Positions 1 to 7,043 are shown, counted from the first letter of the stretch. The stretch is DNA of 8,310 nt from Maricaulis sp. (GCA_002694345.1 NZLV01000068.1:1-8310), one strand, 5' to 3'. Notes: generated from the sequence alone by a model not told the origin. Numbers and translations are program-made.

Positions 1-427
1 GAAGGCGGGTCGTTTCAATCCGGTTGTCAGCATGGGAGAGCACCCGCGCGGCGCCCGCCTCCACCAGCCAGGCCTGGAGCCAGACCGGTTCGACCTCGGA
101 AGGGGCATCGTCCGGGAGCAGGTAGACATGGGCCAGACGGCGGCCATATCGATCAGCCGACCCCTCACCCTGCGCCACTCCGACCCGGTGCCCTGACAGA
201 CGATCGCCCAGTACCGCCCTTGTCTGGTCCGGGACAGGCGTATCGAGTTCGGCCAGACGGATTTCCAGGGGCGAATCATCCGGTGCAGACGGATCGGAAA
301 CCGTGAAAGACAGCGCCCCGGTGACGGCTTCAAACCGGCCGATCCAGTGAATTTGCGCCGGGGCGGGACCGGGCGAACAGGCCACCAGAATGAGGCCCCA
401 TGCAATCCAGGCGAGAATGCGTGCCAT
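1..427 (-). CDS. Thermonuclease (SNase)-like lipoprotein, C-terminus beyond the window edge
   Basis: Reading the minus strand from the ATG at 427-425 gives 142 open codons running off the left edge. The start is supported by AAAGGAG at 438-444, 10 nt upstream. Residues 1-17 look like a lipoprotein signal peptide: a hydrophobic run ending in the lipobox LVAC, so Cys17 would be lipidated after export. Residues about 27-142 match the staphylococcal-nuclease fold. EIRLAELDTP (55-64) corresponds to the VRL..VDTPE segment, DRYGRRLAHVYL (92-103) to the DKYGRGLAYIY segment, and WLQAWLVEAGAARV (116-129) to the following helix. The YGR arginine and the RL arginine of the family are present. The catalytic Glu after DTP is Val65, and the usual DGD calcium loop is replaced by TGALSF. 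The family hydrolyses nucleic acids. This member may be inactive or have another role at the cell envelope. Fold call fairly sure; activity doubtful. Confidence 0.75.
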   Translation of the reverse strand, partial: MARILAWIAWGLILVACSPGPAPAQIHWIGRFEAVTGALSFTVSDPSAPDDSPLEIRLAELDTPVPDQTRAVLGDRLSGHRVGVAQGEGSADRYGRRLAHVYLLPDDAPSEVEPVWLQAWLVEAGAARVLSHADNRIETTRL

Positions 428-453
428 ATCCAGCAAGCTCCTTTGATCGCCCC

Positions 454-470
454 AAGTTGATATACAACTT
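454..470. promoter_or_regulatory. 17-nt palindrome, candidate operator
   Basis: AAGTTG-ATATA-CAACTT is a perfect 6+6 inverted repeat with a 5-nt A/T centre. It overlaps the predicted minus-strand -10 box at 468-470 and covers the expected start site of the thermonuclease-like gene, where a repressor would block transcription. It lies in the gap between two divergent genes. No regulator is encoded in the visible sequence. It is an island of A/T in GC-rich DNA, which is also what promoters look like, so the operator role is inference. Confidence 0.4.
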
Positions 471-496
471 ATACGAGTGCTCATGAAAAAGAGCAA
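468..496 (-). promoter_or_regulatory. Predicted sigma-70-type promoter of the thermonuclease-like gene
   Basis: On the minus strand TTGCTC (496-491) and TATAAG (473-468) are separated by exactly 17 nt. Transcription would start near 461, about 34 nt before the ATG at 427 and ahead of its AAAGGAG ribosome site. The boxes match 4/6 and 5/6 of the consensus. The call rests on boxes and spacing only. Confidence 0.45.
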
Positions 497-572
497 CTGG
501 TTTCAGAACGCAATCCGGCGCTTTGGAATCCGTTTACCATCTCTGGATAAAGCTGCCGTCAGTCTTCATTGA
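483..572 (+). CDS. Possible 29-codon small ORF upstream of the chemoreceptor-like gene
   Basis: ATG at 483 opens 29 codons ending in TGA at 570-572, 17 nt before the next gene's ATG at 590. The peptide starts MKKSNWFQNAIRRFGIRLP and looks basic and amphipathic, somewhat like the N-terminal leader of a membrane chemoreceptor. There is no convincing Shine-Dalgarno. A TTATAC box at 469-474 would put a start site close to the ATG (leaderless), but no good -35 box matches it. Third-position G/C is about half, clearly lower than in the large genes here, which argues against coding. It could be a leader peptide, a remnant of a longer gene, or chance. Confidence 0.2.
   Translation: MKKSNWFQNAIRRFGIRLPSLDKAAVSLH
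523..551 (+). promoter_or_regulatory. Possible promoter of the chemoreceptor-like gene
   Basis: TTGGAA (523-528) and GATAAA (546-551) are separated by 17 nt, each matching 4/6 of the sigma-70 consensus. A start near 558 would give a leader of about 32 nt before the ATG at 590. It lies inside the doubtful small ORF, so the two readings compete. Confidence 0.3.
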
Positions 573-589
573 ACCGGACCTGCATCACC

Positions 590-1138
590 ATGAACGCCTA
601 CGCCTATTCCGACGACGGTATGACCGCTTCCGACGCGGCCGCACACGACCATTCGATTGCCGAAGCCGTTGGCGAAACGGCGGCTCGCGCCTCCCAGGGT
701 GCCGAAGCGGCCCAGGTCGCCCGCGACGCCATGAACCAGGTCGAGGAATCCAGCCAGGTGCTCGAGCGCCGTGTGGAAGCCCTCACCGACGCCTCGCAGC
801 GCATCAATGCCATTCTCTCCACGATCGAAGCGATTGCCAGCCAGACCAATCTTCTGGCCCTGAACGCCACGATCGAAGCCGCCCGCGCCGGTGAAGCCGG
901 CCGTGGCTTTGCCGTTGTGGCGGGCGAAGTGAAAGCCCTGGCCGGCCAGACCGCCAAGGCCACCGAAGACATTGCGGCCCGCATTGCGGCGCTGGACAAT
1001 GAAGTGAAGGAAATCCTCGACGGTGTGCGCGGTTCCGGCCAATCGGTCGCCCGCGGCAAGGAAGCCGTCGACCAGATGACCCAGGCCACCCAGGAAGTCG
1101 CGCACCAGCTCAACAATCTGCGCACCAAGGTCGGCTAG
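590..1138 (+). CDS. Short soluble methyl-accepting chemotaxis protein (signalling hairpin only)
   Basis: The protein is 182 residues and is almost entirely the cytoplasmic signalling hairpin of a chemoreceptor (MCPsignal family). The highly conserved tip that contacts CheW and CheA is clear: IASQTNLLALNATIEAARA (82-100) followed by GEAGRGFAVVAGEVKALAGQT (101-121). Alanine- and glutamate-rich heptads run before it (about 25-80) and after it (about 122-180), roughly 11 heptads per arm. There is no signal peptide, membrane segment, HAMP, PAS or other sensor domain, so it should be cytoplasmic. No C-terminal CheR-docking pentapeptide is seen. Most chemoreceptors are 500 residues or more, so this is a minimal form. 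I chose ATG 590. The frame also has TTG at 569, which would add seven residues, but neither start has a good ribosome site. Known for the family: the hairpin controls CheA kinase. What this one senses is not visible. Confidence 0.82.
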   Translation: MNAYAYSDDGMTASDAAAHDHSIAEAVGETAARASQGAEAAQVARDAMNQVEESSQVLERRVEALTDASQRINAILSTIEAIASQTNLLALNATIEAARAGEAGRGFAVVAGEVKALAGQTAKATEDIAARIAALDNEVKEILDGVRGSGQSVARGKEAVDQMTQATQEVAHQLNNLRTKVG

Positions 1139-1166
1139 GCGCTCCAACCGCCTGCACGGAGTTTTG

Positions 1167-1199
1167 AACGGGCCGCCCTAGGGTGGCCCGTTTTCTTTT
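1167..1199 (+). terminator. Intrinsic terminator after the chemoreceptor-like gene
   Basis: AACGGGCC (1167-1174) pairs perfectly with GGCCCGTT (1185-1192). The inner CCC/GGG can extend the stem past a G-U pair to a small CTAG loop. It is followed by TTCTTTT. It lies 28 nt after the stop codon at 1138, a textbook rho-independent arrangement. Confidence 0.85.
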
Positions 1200-1212
1200 G
1201 CGCCTTGTCATG

Positions 1213-1220
1213 GCTAGATC
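1213..1220 (+). promoter_or_regulatory. GCTANAWC-type -10 element of the DsbA-like gene
   Basis: GCTAGATC matches the GCTANAWC -10 element reported for Caulobacter housekeeping promoters at every position. Its end is 6 nt before the ATG at 1227, so the start site would fall at or next to the start codon. The -35 side is weak: only T-rich sequence from the preceding terminator and TTGCGCC at 1198-1204, which is closer than usual. It suggests a separate transcript starting right after the upstream terminator. Confidence 0.35.
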
Positions 1221-1226
1221 GCTGGC

Positions 1227-1871
1227 ATGACACATACAGCCCAACTCTACTGGTCCTTTCGCAGCCCCTATTCCTATCTCGCCCTGCCGCGCCTGATTGC
1301 GCTGGAGGATGAGTATGACCTCAAATTCGAGGTCCACCCGGTGCGTCCCCTCGCCTTGCGACAACCGGACTTCTTCCAGCGGGAACATCCCAAATGGCTG
1401 CACTATCTGCTGACCGATGTCGCCCGCCTGGCCGAGCATCTGGGCGTGCATTTCGCCGCTCCCAATCCGGACCCGGTCGTGTTCGACCACGCCAAGAACC
1501 AGGCCGCCGATGACCAGCCGCATATTGACCGGCTGACCCGGATCGGGGTTCTGGCCTCGGAGCAGGGAAAGGGGCTGGCAGCCCTCTACGCGATTTCCAA
1601 GCGCATCTGGTCCGGCACCGCCTGGACCGAGGCCGGCGTGCTGGAAGCGGCCCTGCGGGAGGCCGGTCTGGACCCGGCCGACATCCTGGCCCGAGCCGAC
1701 AGCGAAGCCGAGCGGCTCGACGCGGCCATCCGCGCCCATGAAGACTCTCTGGAAGACGCCGGGCACTGGGGTGTGCCTACCATGGTCTACAAAGGCGAAC
1801 CCTTCTTCGGCCAGGACCGGATCGACCTGCTGATCTGGCGCATGGAACAGGATGGGCTGACCAAGCGCTGA
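1227..1871 (+). CDS. DsbA-family / 2-hydroxychromene-2-carboxylate isomerase-like protein
   Basis: A 214-residue single-domain protein, the usual length for the HCCA isomerase/GST-kappa branch of the thioredoxin fold. The N-terminal strand and active-site loop read LYWSFRSPYSYLAL (7-20). In the family the Ser before Pro-Tyr-Ser is the glutathione-interacting catalytic residue; here it is Ser13. There is no CxxC, so it is not a disulfide oxidase. A mostly helical insertion spans about 45-170, then the cis-Pro loop GVPTMVY (182-188) and FFGQDRIDLL (193-202), both hallmark segments. There is no signal peptide, so it should be cytoplasmic. HCCA isomerases act in naphthalene-type aromatic degradation, but many relatives have unknown substrates and no aromatic-degradation gene is nearby, so the exact reaction is left open. 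It starts 28 nt after a terminator and has no visible Shine-Dalgarno. The next gene is convergent. Confidence 0.82.
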   Translation: MTHTAQLYWSFRSPYSYLALPRLIALEDEYDLKFEVHPVRPLALRQPDFFQREHPKWLHYLLTDVARLAEHLGVHFAAPNPDPVVFDHAKNQAADDQPHIDRLTRIGVLASEQGKGLAALYAISKRIWSGTAWTEAGVLEAALREAGLDPADILARADSEAERLDAAIRAHEDSLEDAGHWGVPTMVYKGEPFFGQDRIDLLIWRMEQDGLTKR

Positions 1872-1880
1872 GCGACGGTT

Positions 1881-1920
1881 TCCCAAAAGAAACCCCGCCG
1901 GAGACGGGTCTCCGGCGGGG
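1881..1920 (-). terminator. Strong intrinsic terminator of the autotransporter gene
   Basis: CCCCGCCGGAGA (1893-1904) and TCTCCGGCGGGG (1909-1920) form a perfect 12-bp stem with a CGGG loop. On the minus strand the stem is followed by TTTCTTTT (1892-1885), a U-tract, while the plus side has none. It begins 30 nt after the autotransporter stop codon. The same stem may partly stop convergent readthrough from the DsbA-like gene. Confidence 0.85.
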
Positions 1921-1949
1921 CACTCGGGGGGAATCCGGAGCGAGGGCGC

Positions 1950-4900
1950 CTAGAAGCGGAAGAGCCCCCCAAGACGGATGGAACCGCCCGACTGGTCACC
2001 GTCGAAGGCTTCACCCCCGACATTCAGGACCAGGCCGGTGTCCAGTTCGAAGGACGCGCCCAGTTCCAGGCGGCCATAGGAGCCGGCCGGTTCATCGACC
2101 AGGTCAAGCTGGCTGGAGCCGGAGACGTAGACCGCCTCATTCTCCCCGGCGAACTCCTCCACCAGGAAGAGGCCGGCCGTGGGACGCACCGTCCAGCGGC
2201 CCGCGCTGAAGGCGTGACCAGCGCGCGCGCCGACTTCCGCCTGCAGGCTGTCCCCGTCAGCGAGGTTGAAACCGCCGGTGTTGAAGTCCACCTGCCCCAG
2301 CGAGGCCGATACCCAGCTGACCGAGACAGCCGGTTCAAACCAGGTTTCGCCGGACTGGAAGCGGGCCCCGGCCTCACCATTGAGACCCAGCGTGGTGACA
2401 TCCACCTCGCCGCGCTCACCGGCACTGGCCACATCGATTTCCAGGGTACCGGTATCGAGCTTGGCAACACCGGAGACGTAGTAGGCGCCGCTCTGCCAGC
2501 CCGCGAAACCGGCGAAGCTGACCGTCTCCAGCGCCATCGTATTGCCGGTGCCGGTGAAACGGGCGCTGGCATCGGTATAGCCCAGGGCCAGACCCATATT
2601 CAGCGCATCACGCTGCCAGGCCAGGCCACCGGAGACACCGGACGCATCCAGGTCCCGCGCCAGCGTCTGGCTGACCGTGCCACCCGCATGCCGGGTGCTC
2701 AGCTCGACATCCGCGCCATTGCGGCTGCCGCTGTACACATCCAGCCAGCCACGCATGCCATCACCTTGTGTCTCCTGCACACTGCGCAGCAGGGCGGATT
2801 GCTGGCGGATGGACTGGGTGCCGACATGCCAGACATCGGTCACCACACCGCCGGCCTGGGCCAGTTCGAAGACTTCCGCATCCGGATTGGCAGCCAGGGT
2901 CAGCGCCGTGCCGCTCTGCACCAGCGTCCATTGCATGAAGCCGGCATCGGCCGTGTCCGCGCTGATCGTGAAGGCATCCGCCGCCACCGGCGTGGTGAAG
3001 TTGATCAGGCCGACCGTGGTGTCCAGGGTGAGACCGGTCTCGGCCGCCACCCGGATCTCCGTACTGCCGCTGACATCGCCGAAGGTGATGCTGTCCGCGG
3101 TGACCCCGCCGGCCCCATCATCCAGCACGTCGAAGGCCAGGACACTGCCGGTCCCGCCGACAAAGCTGATCCCGGAGAAGTCGATCGTGTCACCGGCATC
3201 GCCATCGGCAAGGCTGAGCAGGCCCTGGTTCTGGAAGCTTTCCAGCCCGTCGAACCCGGCAGCCCCGTCCACGATGAAGACTTCGCCCGTATTGACCAGC
3301 GTGTCCGTACCGCCGCCGAACACACTCGTGCCCGACGCCAGGAAACGACCGGCGATCGACAGTGTGTCATCACCATCGGTCAGCTGGATCCGGCCCTGCA
3401 GCGTGCCGCCCTGCGCGACCGTCAGGCTGGAGCCCGAGGTGACCGGCGTATAGGTCGTGCCCAGATTGGAGGCCGACAGGGAGTCCGGGAAAGCACCATC
3501 CGGATCGTCCGGAATGATCGGATCATCCGGCACCAGACCCGGTTCGATGACGATGGCAAACCCGTCACCCGCGCTTTCCACCAGACCGCCATCGGCGATC
3601 TCGACATCGACAGCACCGGCGGTCGCGATGCGGATGCCGACACCCTGTTCGGCACGGACATGTCCATTGATCAGGGCAGAGACATCCCCGCTCACGCTGA
3701 CCAGGTTGAGACCGTCTGCCCCCAGGCCGGAGACAACGACATCACCGGCCGTCACATCAATCGCCCCTTCCGCGGTGCGGGCCCGGATACCATGGGCACC
3801 ACCCCCCAGCGTGGAGACCGACCCGCTGGCAATCGTCACGGAGCCATAATCACTGATGGCATCAATACCGTAGGAGGCCGGCCCGTCGATTTCCCAGAAA
3901 CCGTCCACGGTCTGGCCGTTCTCGAAGCGGGTGGCGATGAAAAAGCGGGTGCTCTCACCGGTCGTGACCACGGAGCCGCTTTCAATGACGACATCCCCAT
4001 TGGCGTGCGCCGCAATACCCCGCGACGAGTCGCCCGACGTGCTGACCGACCCGGCCGTGATGGAGATGTCACCGTCCGGCACCGTGCCCGGCAGGATGTC
4101 CTCGGCAGACAGGCCGAGATCACCGGCTGCCAGCAAAAGCGCAGCAAAATTGCCATTGGGGTCGCCCGCCGGATCGCCATCCGGGTCCGTGGGACCATCG
4201 CCTCCACCGCCGATGAACTCGTCGGGATTGCGGATGAGCGGACCTTCCGAACCGTTCAGGCCCCGGCGGTTGATCGCCTGGATGCCATCGGCGGCATCGC
4301 CTGTCGTGGTCACCGATCCGACCTCGATCTCGGCCCCGGCGCGGCTGGCGGAGAAGATGCCCACCGACTGGCGGCCCGTGGTCGACACCTCGCCCACACG
4401 GATCTCGTTGGAACTGCGCATGGCGATCGACCGCACACCGGTGATGTAATCGCCCACCGTGGTGACTGAATTGGCCAGGATGGTCGTGTGCCCGCCGTCT
4501 TCCGCGACCGAGGAGCTGAGGGCGCGGATACCGCCTCCACCCTCGCCGGTCACCGTGACATCGCCCACTTCGGTGTAGATGGACCCGTACAGGGTGATCA
4601 TTTCGACGCCGGTCATTTTGAGGCCTTCGGCATGGACCGAATTCACGCGCGCGCTGGCCTCGCCCACGATGGAGCCGACCGATACGGCGTCGGAGAAGGG
4701 ATCGGTATCGCCCTCACTCTCACGAGCCGAGCGGACCACGATTTCATCGGCCTCCAGGCTGGCGCCGAGATCACCGCGGACGCGAGCGCCAACGACGCCG
4801 CCATAACCGTCGACATCCACGGAATTCACAGTGACGTCAGCCGTTCCCAGCGTCGCGAACACGCTGATGCCATTGGTATTCTGGCCCGCGGCAGACACTT

Positions 4901-6989
4901 CGCCCGCATTGACCACGATATTGCCTTCCACAGTCGTGGCGGCCACGCCGATGACGTTGAAGCCCGGCTCGGTTGATGCCGGTCCGCCCGGATCCGGCGT
5001 ACCGGGCAAACCGCCCCCATCACCGCCACCATCCGGTTCAAACCGGTCACCGGAGACATTCACCTGGTTGACCGTGATGGTCACATCGCCTTGCTCGGCG
5101 AAGCCCTCGATCCCCGCGGAGCTCGCTCCCTGGGAGGAGACCGAACCGGCCTCGATCGTGATATCGCCGCCTTCGGTCCCGACGCTGATGGCCGCGGACG
5201 CGACGCCCTGGGTGGCAACATGATTGGCCTGGACGTGAACATCATCCGTCGCATCGACGAAGATACCGGCGGCGTTGCTGCCGGCTGTGGTGATGGCGTC
5301 CGCCTGGACCAGGACTTCGCCGAACGTGTCGACGAAGATACCGTCCGATCCGTCGCCCAGCGTGCTGATCGAGCCGGACTCGATACGCACATCCGAGCCG
5401 CCGCCCAGTCCGATCACGGAAATCCCGTCAGCATCAGAGCCTTGCGTGGAGATCGCGCCGGACAGGATGTCGACCTCACCCGTGAAGGTGAAGGCCCGGA
5501 TCCCTGTACTCGCATCGCCCTCGGTCTCGACCGAACCGCTTTCAATCACGATGTCCTTGTCGGCATTGGCCGTAATGCCGGACGCATCGAAGCCGGTCGT
5601 GCTGACGGCTTCGCTCAATACAAGGACGTTTCCGAATTGACTGTCGGCCGAGATTGCTGAGGCAAAATCTCCCTGAGTTGATACAGCCCCGCTATCAATA
5701 CCGACATCGCCAAAGCTGCTGCGAGCCAGAATCCCAAACGCGCTTTCACCCGCGGTTTCAATTTCATCGCTGATCACAATCGTATCGGTATTGGCGGTGG
5801 CATAGATCCCCGTCGCGCCGGCGCCAGCCGTCGAGACATAGCCGCTCTCGACATAGACATCGGCGGCTTCGCTGATCGCAACGATGCCCATGGCCGCACC
5901 GGTCGGCGCCGCGGGGACCGTGCCGGCCGGACCGCTCGGCGGGAAGGGGTCTCCGCCGCCGCCATCCGGCGGGAAGCCGTCACCCCCACCATCATCCGGC
6001 GGGAAACCATCGCCGCCACCATCACCCGGAGGGCCGTCACCGCCGCCATCGGTCACAAGGCTGGCGCCCGTGGTCACCACGCTGCCACTGGAAACCGTGA
6101 CGCTGCCGGTGGAGCGGGCCAGGATACCGACGGATCCGTCACCGCTGGTCACGACCGAACCGCTTTCCGCATAGGCCAGCTTGTCCAGCCCCTGGACGAT
6201 GATGCCGTGGGCTTCCGTGCCATTGGTCCGGACCGTCTCGCTGCGGACATAGGCGGAGAAGCCTGAATCGGCGACGATGCCGTGAGCGCCATCGCCCTGG
6301 GTTTCGACCTCGACACTGTCGACGGTCACGAAGCTTGTGGCTTCCGCCTGGATGCCGATCGCCCCGAGCCCGGCTGTCGAGACATGGTCACTGACCAGCT
6401 GAATCTCATTGCCCGAGCGCGCGACGATGCCATGGGCGAAATCACCCGTCGTGGTGACGGAACCGCTTTCCAGCGTGATCAGACTGCCATTGGTAACCAC
6501 ATCAATCCCGACGGAATCGGCACCGGCGGTCGTCACATTGCCGCTGAAGACCTGGGTCAGACCGTCACCGAACATCCCGTCATGACGCACGACGATGCCG
6601 CGCGAGGCCGGGCCTTCGGTCGCAACATCCCCGCTATAGATCAGGATGCTGGCATCATTGTCGAAGACCTGGGCGAAAATGCCATCCGAGGCGAAGCCCT
6701 GTGTCGTCACATCCAGATTGTTGATCGCCACATCACCGAGGAAGGAGCGTCCCAGAATGGCCGGCGTGCCGTCTTCATTGGTGACCAGCGGGGCGTCGAC
6801 GACGATATCGACCGTGTCATCGGTTTCGACCGCGACGGCCTGCGGCGCGTCGCTGAGCCCGGACGAAGCTGCCAGCGTGTCGCTGCTCTGGGCAAAGGCG
6901 GCCGGATGGAGGGCCAGGAGACCACATCCCAATGCCGTCGAAAGAAGACGGGTCCGCAGACCGGCCCGGTTGGATAAAGCGCGTTGCAT
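1950..6989 (-). CDS. Large type V autotransporter with a beta-solenoid passenger
   Basis: A 1679-residue exported surface protein. The frame is open further upstream to 7226, but I place the start at the ATG at 6989-6987. It has GGGGAG (7003-6998) 8 nt before it and opens a classic signal peptide: basic n-region with three Arg, hydrophobic core, cleavage likely at AFA|Q (33/34). Residues 92-1150 form about 32 degenerate repeats of roughly 25 residues built on V-x-T-x-G-x-x-A-x-G-I-x-A, then V-x-I-x-S-G, which suggests one beta-solenoid coil each. About 1150-1375 is a Gly/Asp-rich stretch like the last passenger part or autochaperone of this family. A linker helix (GTQSIRQQSALLRSVQ) precedes the barrel, residues 1411-1679, which ends SIRLGGLFRF with the terminal Phe expected for BAM recognition. 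The mature protein has no Cys, as usual for autotransporters. No clear self-cleavage motif was seen. Likely roles (adhesion, biofilm, cell contact) are family-level inference. It ends at a strong terminator and diverges from a histidine kinase gene. Confidence 0.9.
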   Translation of the reverse strand: MQRALSNRAGLRTRLLSTALGCGLLALHPAAFAQSSDTLAASSGLSDAPQAVAVETDDTVDIVVDAPLVTNEDGTPAILGRSFLGDVAINNLDVTTQGFASDGIFAQVFDNDASILIYSGDVATEGPASRGIVVRHDGMFGDGLTQVFSGNVTTAGADSVGIDVVTNGSLITLESGSVTTTGDFAHGIVARSGNEIQLVSDHVSTAGLGAIGIQAEATSFVTVDSVEVETQGDGAHGIVADSGFSAYVRSETVRTNGTEAHGIIVQGLDKLAYAESGSVVTSGDGSVGILARSTGSVTVSSGSVVTTGASLVTDGGGDGPPGDGGGDGFPPDDGGGDGFPPDGGGGDPFPPSGPAGTVPAAPTGAAMGIVAISEAADVYVESGYVSTAGAGATGIYATANTDTIVISDEIETAGESAFGILARSSFGDVGIDSGAVSTQGDFASAISADSQFGNVLVLSEAVSTTGFDASGITANADKDIVIESGSVETEGDASTGIRAFTFTGEVDILSGAISTQGSDADGISVIGLGGGSDVRIESGSISTLGDGSDGIFVDTFGEVLVQADAITTAGSNAAGIFVDATDDVHVQANHVATQGVASAAISVGTEGGDITIEAGSVSSQGASSAGIEGFAEQGDVTITVNQVNVSGDRFEPDGGGDGGGLPGTPDPGGPASTEPGFNVIGVAATTVEGNIVVNAGEVSAAGQNTNGISVFATLGTADVTVNSVDVDGYGGVVGARVRGDLGASLEADEIVVRSARESEGDTDPFSDAVSVGSIVGEASARVNSVHAEGLKMTGVEMITLYGSIYTEVGDVTVTGEGGGGIRALSSSVAEDGGHTTILANSVTTVGDYITGVRSIAMRSSNEIRVGEVSTTGRQSVGIFSASRAGAEIEVGSVTTTGDAADGIQAINRRGLNGSEGPLIRNPDEFIGGGGDGPTDPDGDPAGDPNGNFAALLLAAGDLGLSAEDILPGTVPDGDISITAGSVSTSGDSSRGIAAHANGDVVIESGSVVTTGESTRFFIATRFENGQTVDGFWEIDGPASYGIDAISDYGSVTIASGSVSTLGGGAHGIRARTAEGAIDVTAGDVVVSGLGADGLNLVSVSGDVSALINGHVRAEQGVGIRIATAGAVDVEIADGGLVESAGDGFAIVIEPGLVPDDPIIPDDPDGAFPDSLSASNLGTTYTPVTSGSSLTVAQGGTLQGRIQLTDGDDTLSIAGRFLASGTSVFGGGTDTLVNTGEVFIVDGAAGFDGLESFQNQGLLSLADGDAGDTIDFSGISFVGGTGSVLAFDVLDDGAGGVTADSITFGDVSGSTEIRVAAETGLTLDTTVGLINFTTPVAADAFTISADTADAGFMQWTLVQSGTALTLAANPDAEVFELAQAGGVVTDVWHVGTQSIRQQSALLRSVQETQGDGMRGWLDVYSGSRNGADVELSTRHAGGTVSQTLARDLDASGVSGGLAWQRDALNMGLALGYTDASARFTGTGNTMALETVSFAGFAGWQSGAYYVSGVAKLDTGTLEIDVASAGERGEVDVTTLGLNGEAGARFQSGETWFEPAVSVSWVSASLGQVDFNTGGFNLADGDSLQAEVGARAGHAFSAGRWTVRPTAGLFLVEEFAGENEAVYVSGSSQLDLVDEPAGSYGRLELGASFELDTGLVLNVGGEAFDGDQSGGSIRLGGLFRF
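3541..6716 (-). repeat. About 32 protein-level solenoid repeats in the autotransporter passenger
   Basis: Consecutive units of about 24-26 residues share SV-x-T-x-G-D-x-x-x-GI-x-A and close with V-x-I-x-SG. Examples are SVTTTGDFAHGIVARSG, SVVTSGDGSVGILARSTG and SISTLGDGSDGIFVDTFG. I counted about 32 by eye between residues 92 and 1150. The DNA copies are diverged, but short near-identical stretches recur, such as versions of ACCGAACCGCTTTC around 3969, 5533 and 6155. The count is approximate where loops are inserted. Confidence 0.75.
5931..6047 (-). repeat. 30-nt tandem repeat encoding a Gly/Asp/Pro-rich loop
   Basis: Residues 315-353 of the autotransporter consist of nearly four copies of a 10-residue unit, GGGDGFPPDD and variants (first copy 9 residues, last GGGDPFPPSG). 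This corresponds to a 30-nt minisatellite with substitutions between copies. It sits inside one solenoid unit, between its TTG strand and its GI strand, as a long flexible loop. Repeats of this kind can change copy number by slippage and stay in frame. Confidence 0.8.
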
Positions 6990-7007
6990 ACTCTCTACTC
7001 CCCACGC

Positions 7008-7043
7008 CTCCGCGACCGCACCTTGCCAGCCGGTCCTGCGGAG
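7008..7043 (-). promoter_or_regulatory. Leader hairpin beside the autotransporter ribosome site
   Basis: On the minus strand CTCCGC (7043-7038), a 2-nt bulge, and GACCG (7035-7031) pair with CGGTC (7018-7014) and GCGGAG (7013-7008). This makes an 11-bp stem with a 12-nt loop. Its foot is 4 nt from the GGGGAG ribosome site at 7003-6998. There is no U-tract, so it is not a terminator. It may shape translation or mRNA stability. No known riboswitch or thermometer class is recognised. Confidence 0.35.

Noticed and set aside
566..1147. Minus-strand frames opposite the chemoreceptor-like gene and, at 1110-1886, opposite the DsbA-like gene
   Set aside because: Both are antisense to genes with clear family motifs and show no domains of their own.
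2214..4469. A 751-codon open frame on the plus strand, opposite the autotransporter
   Set aside because: It lies wholly antisense to a protein with signal peptide, repeats and barrel. Its sequence is rich in Arg, Asp, Gly and His with no recognisable domain, as expected from the complement of GC-biased repeats. The same applies to the plus-strand frames at 5091-5660 and 6282-6977.
3541..6716. CRISPR-like or intergenic DNA repeats
   Set aside because: The periodicity is at protein level in one continuous open frame. The DNA copies are diverged and there are no identical repeats with unique spacers.
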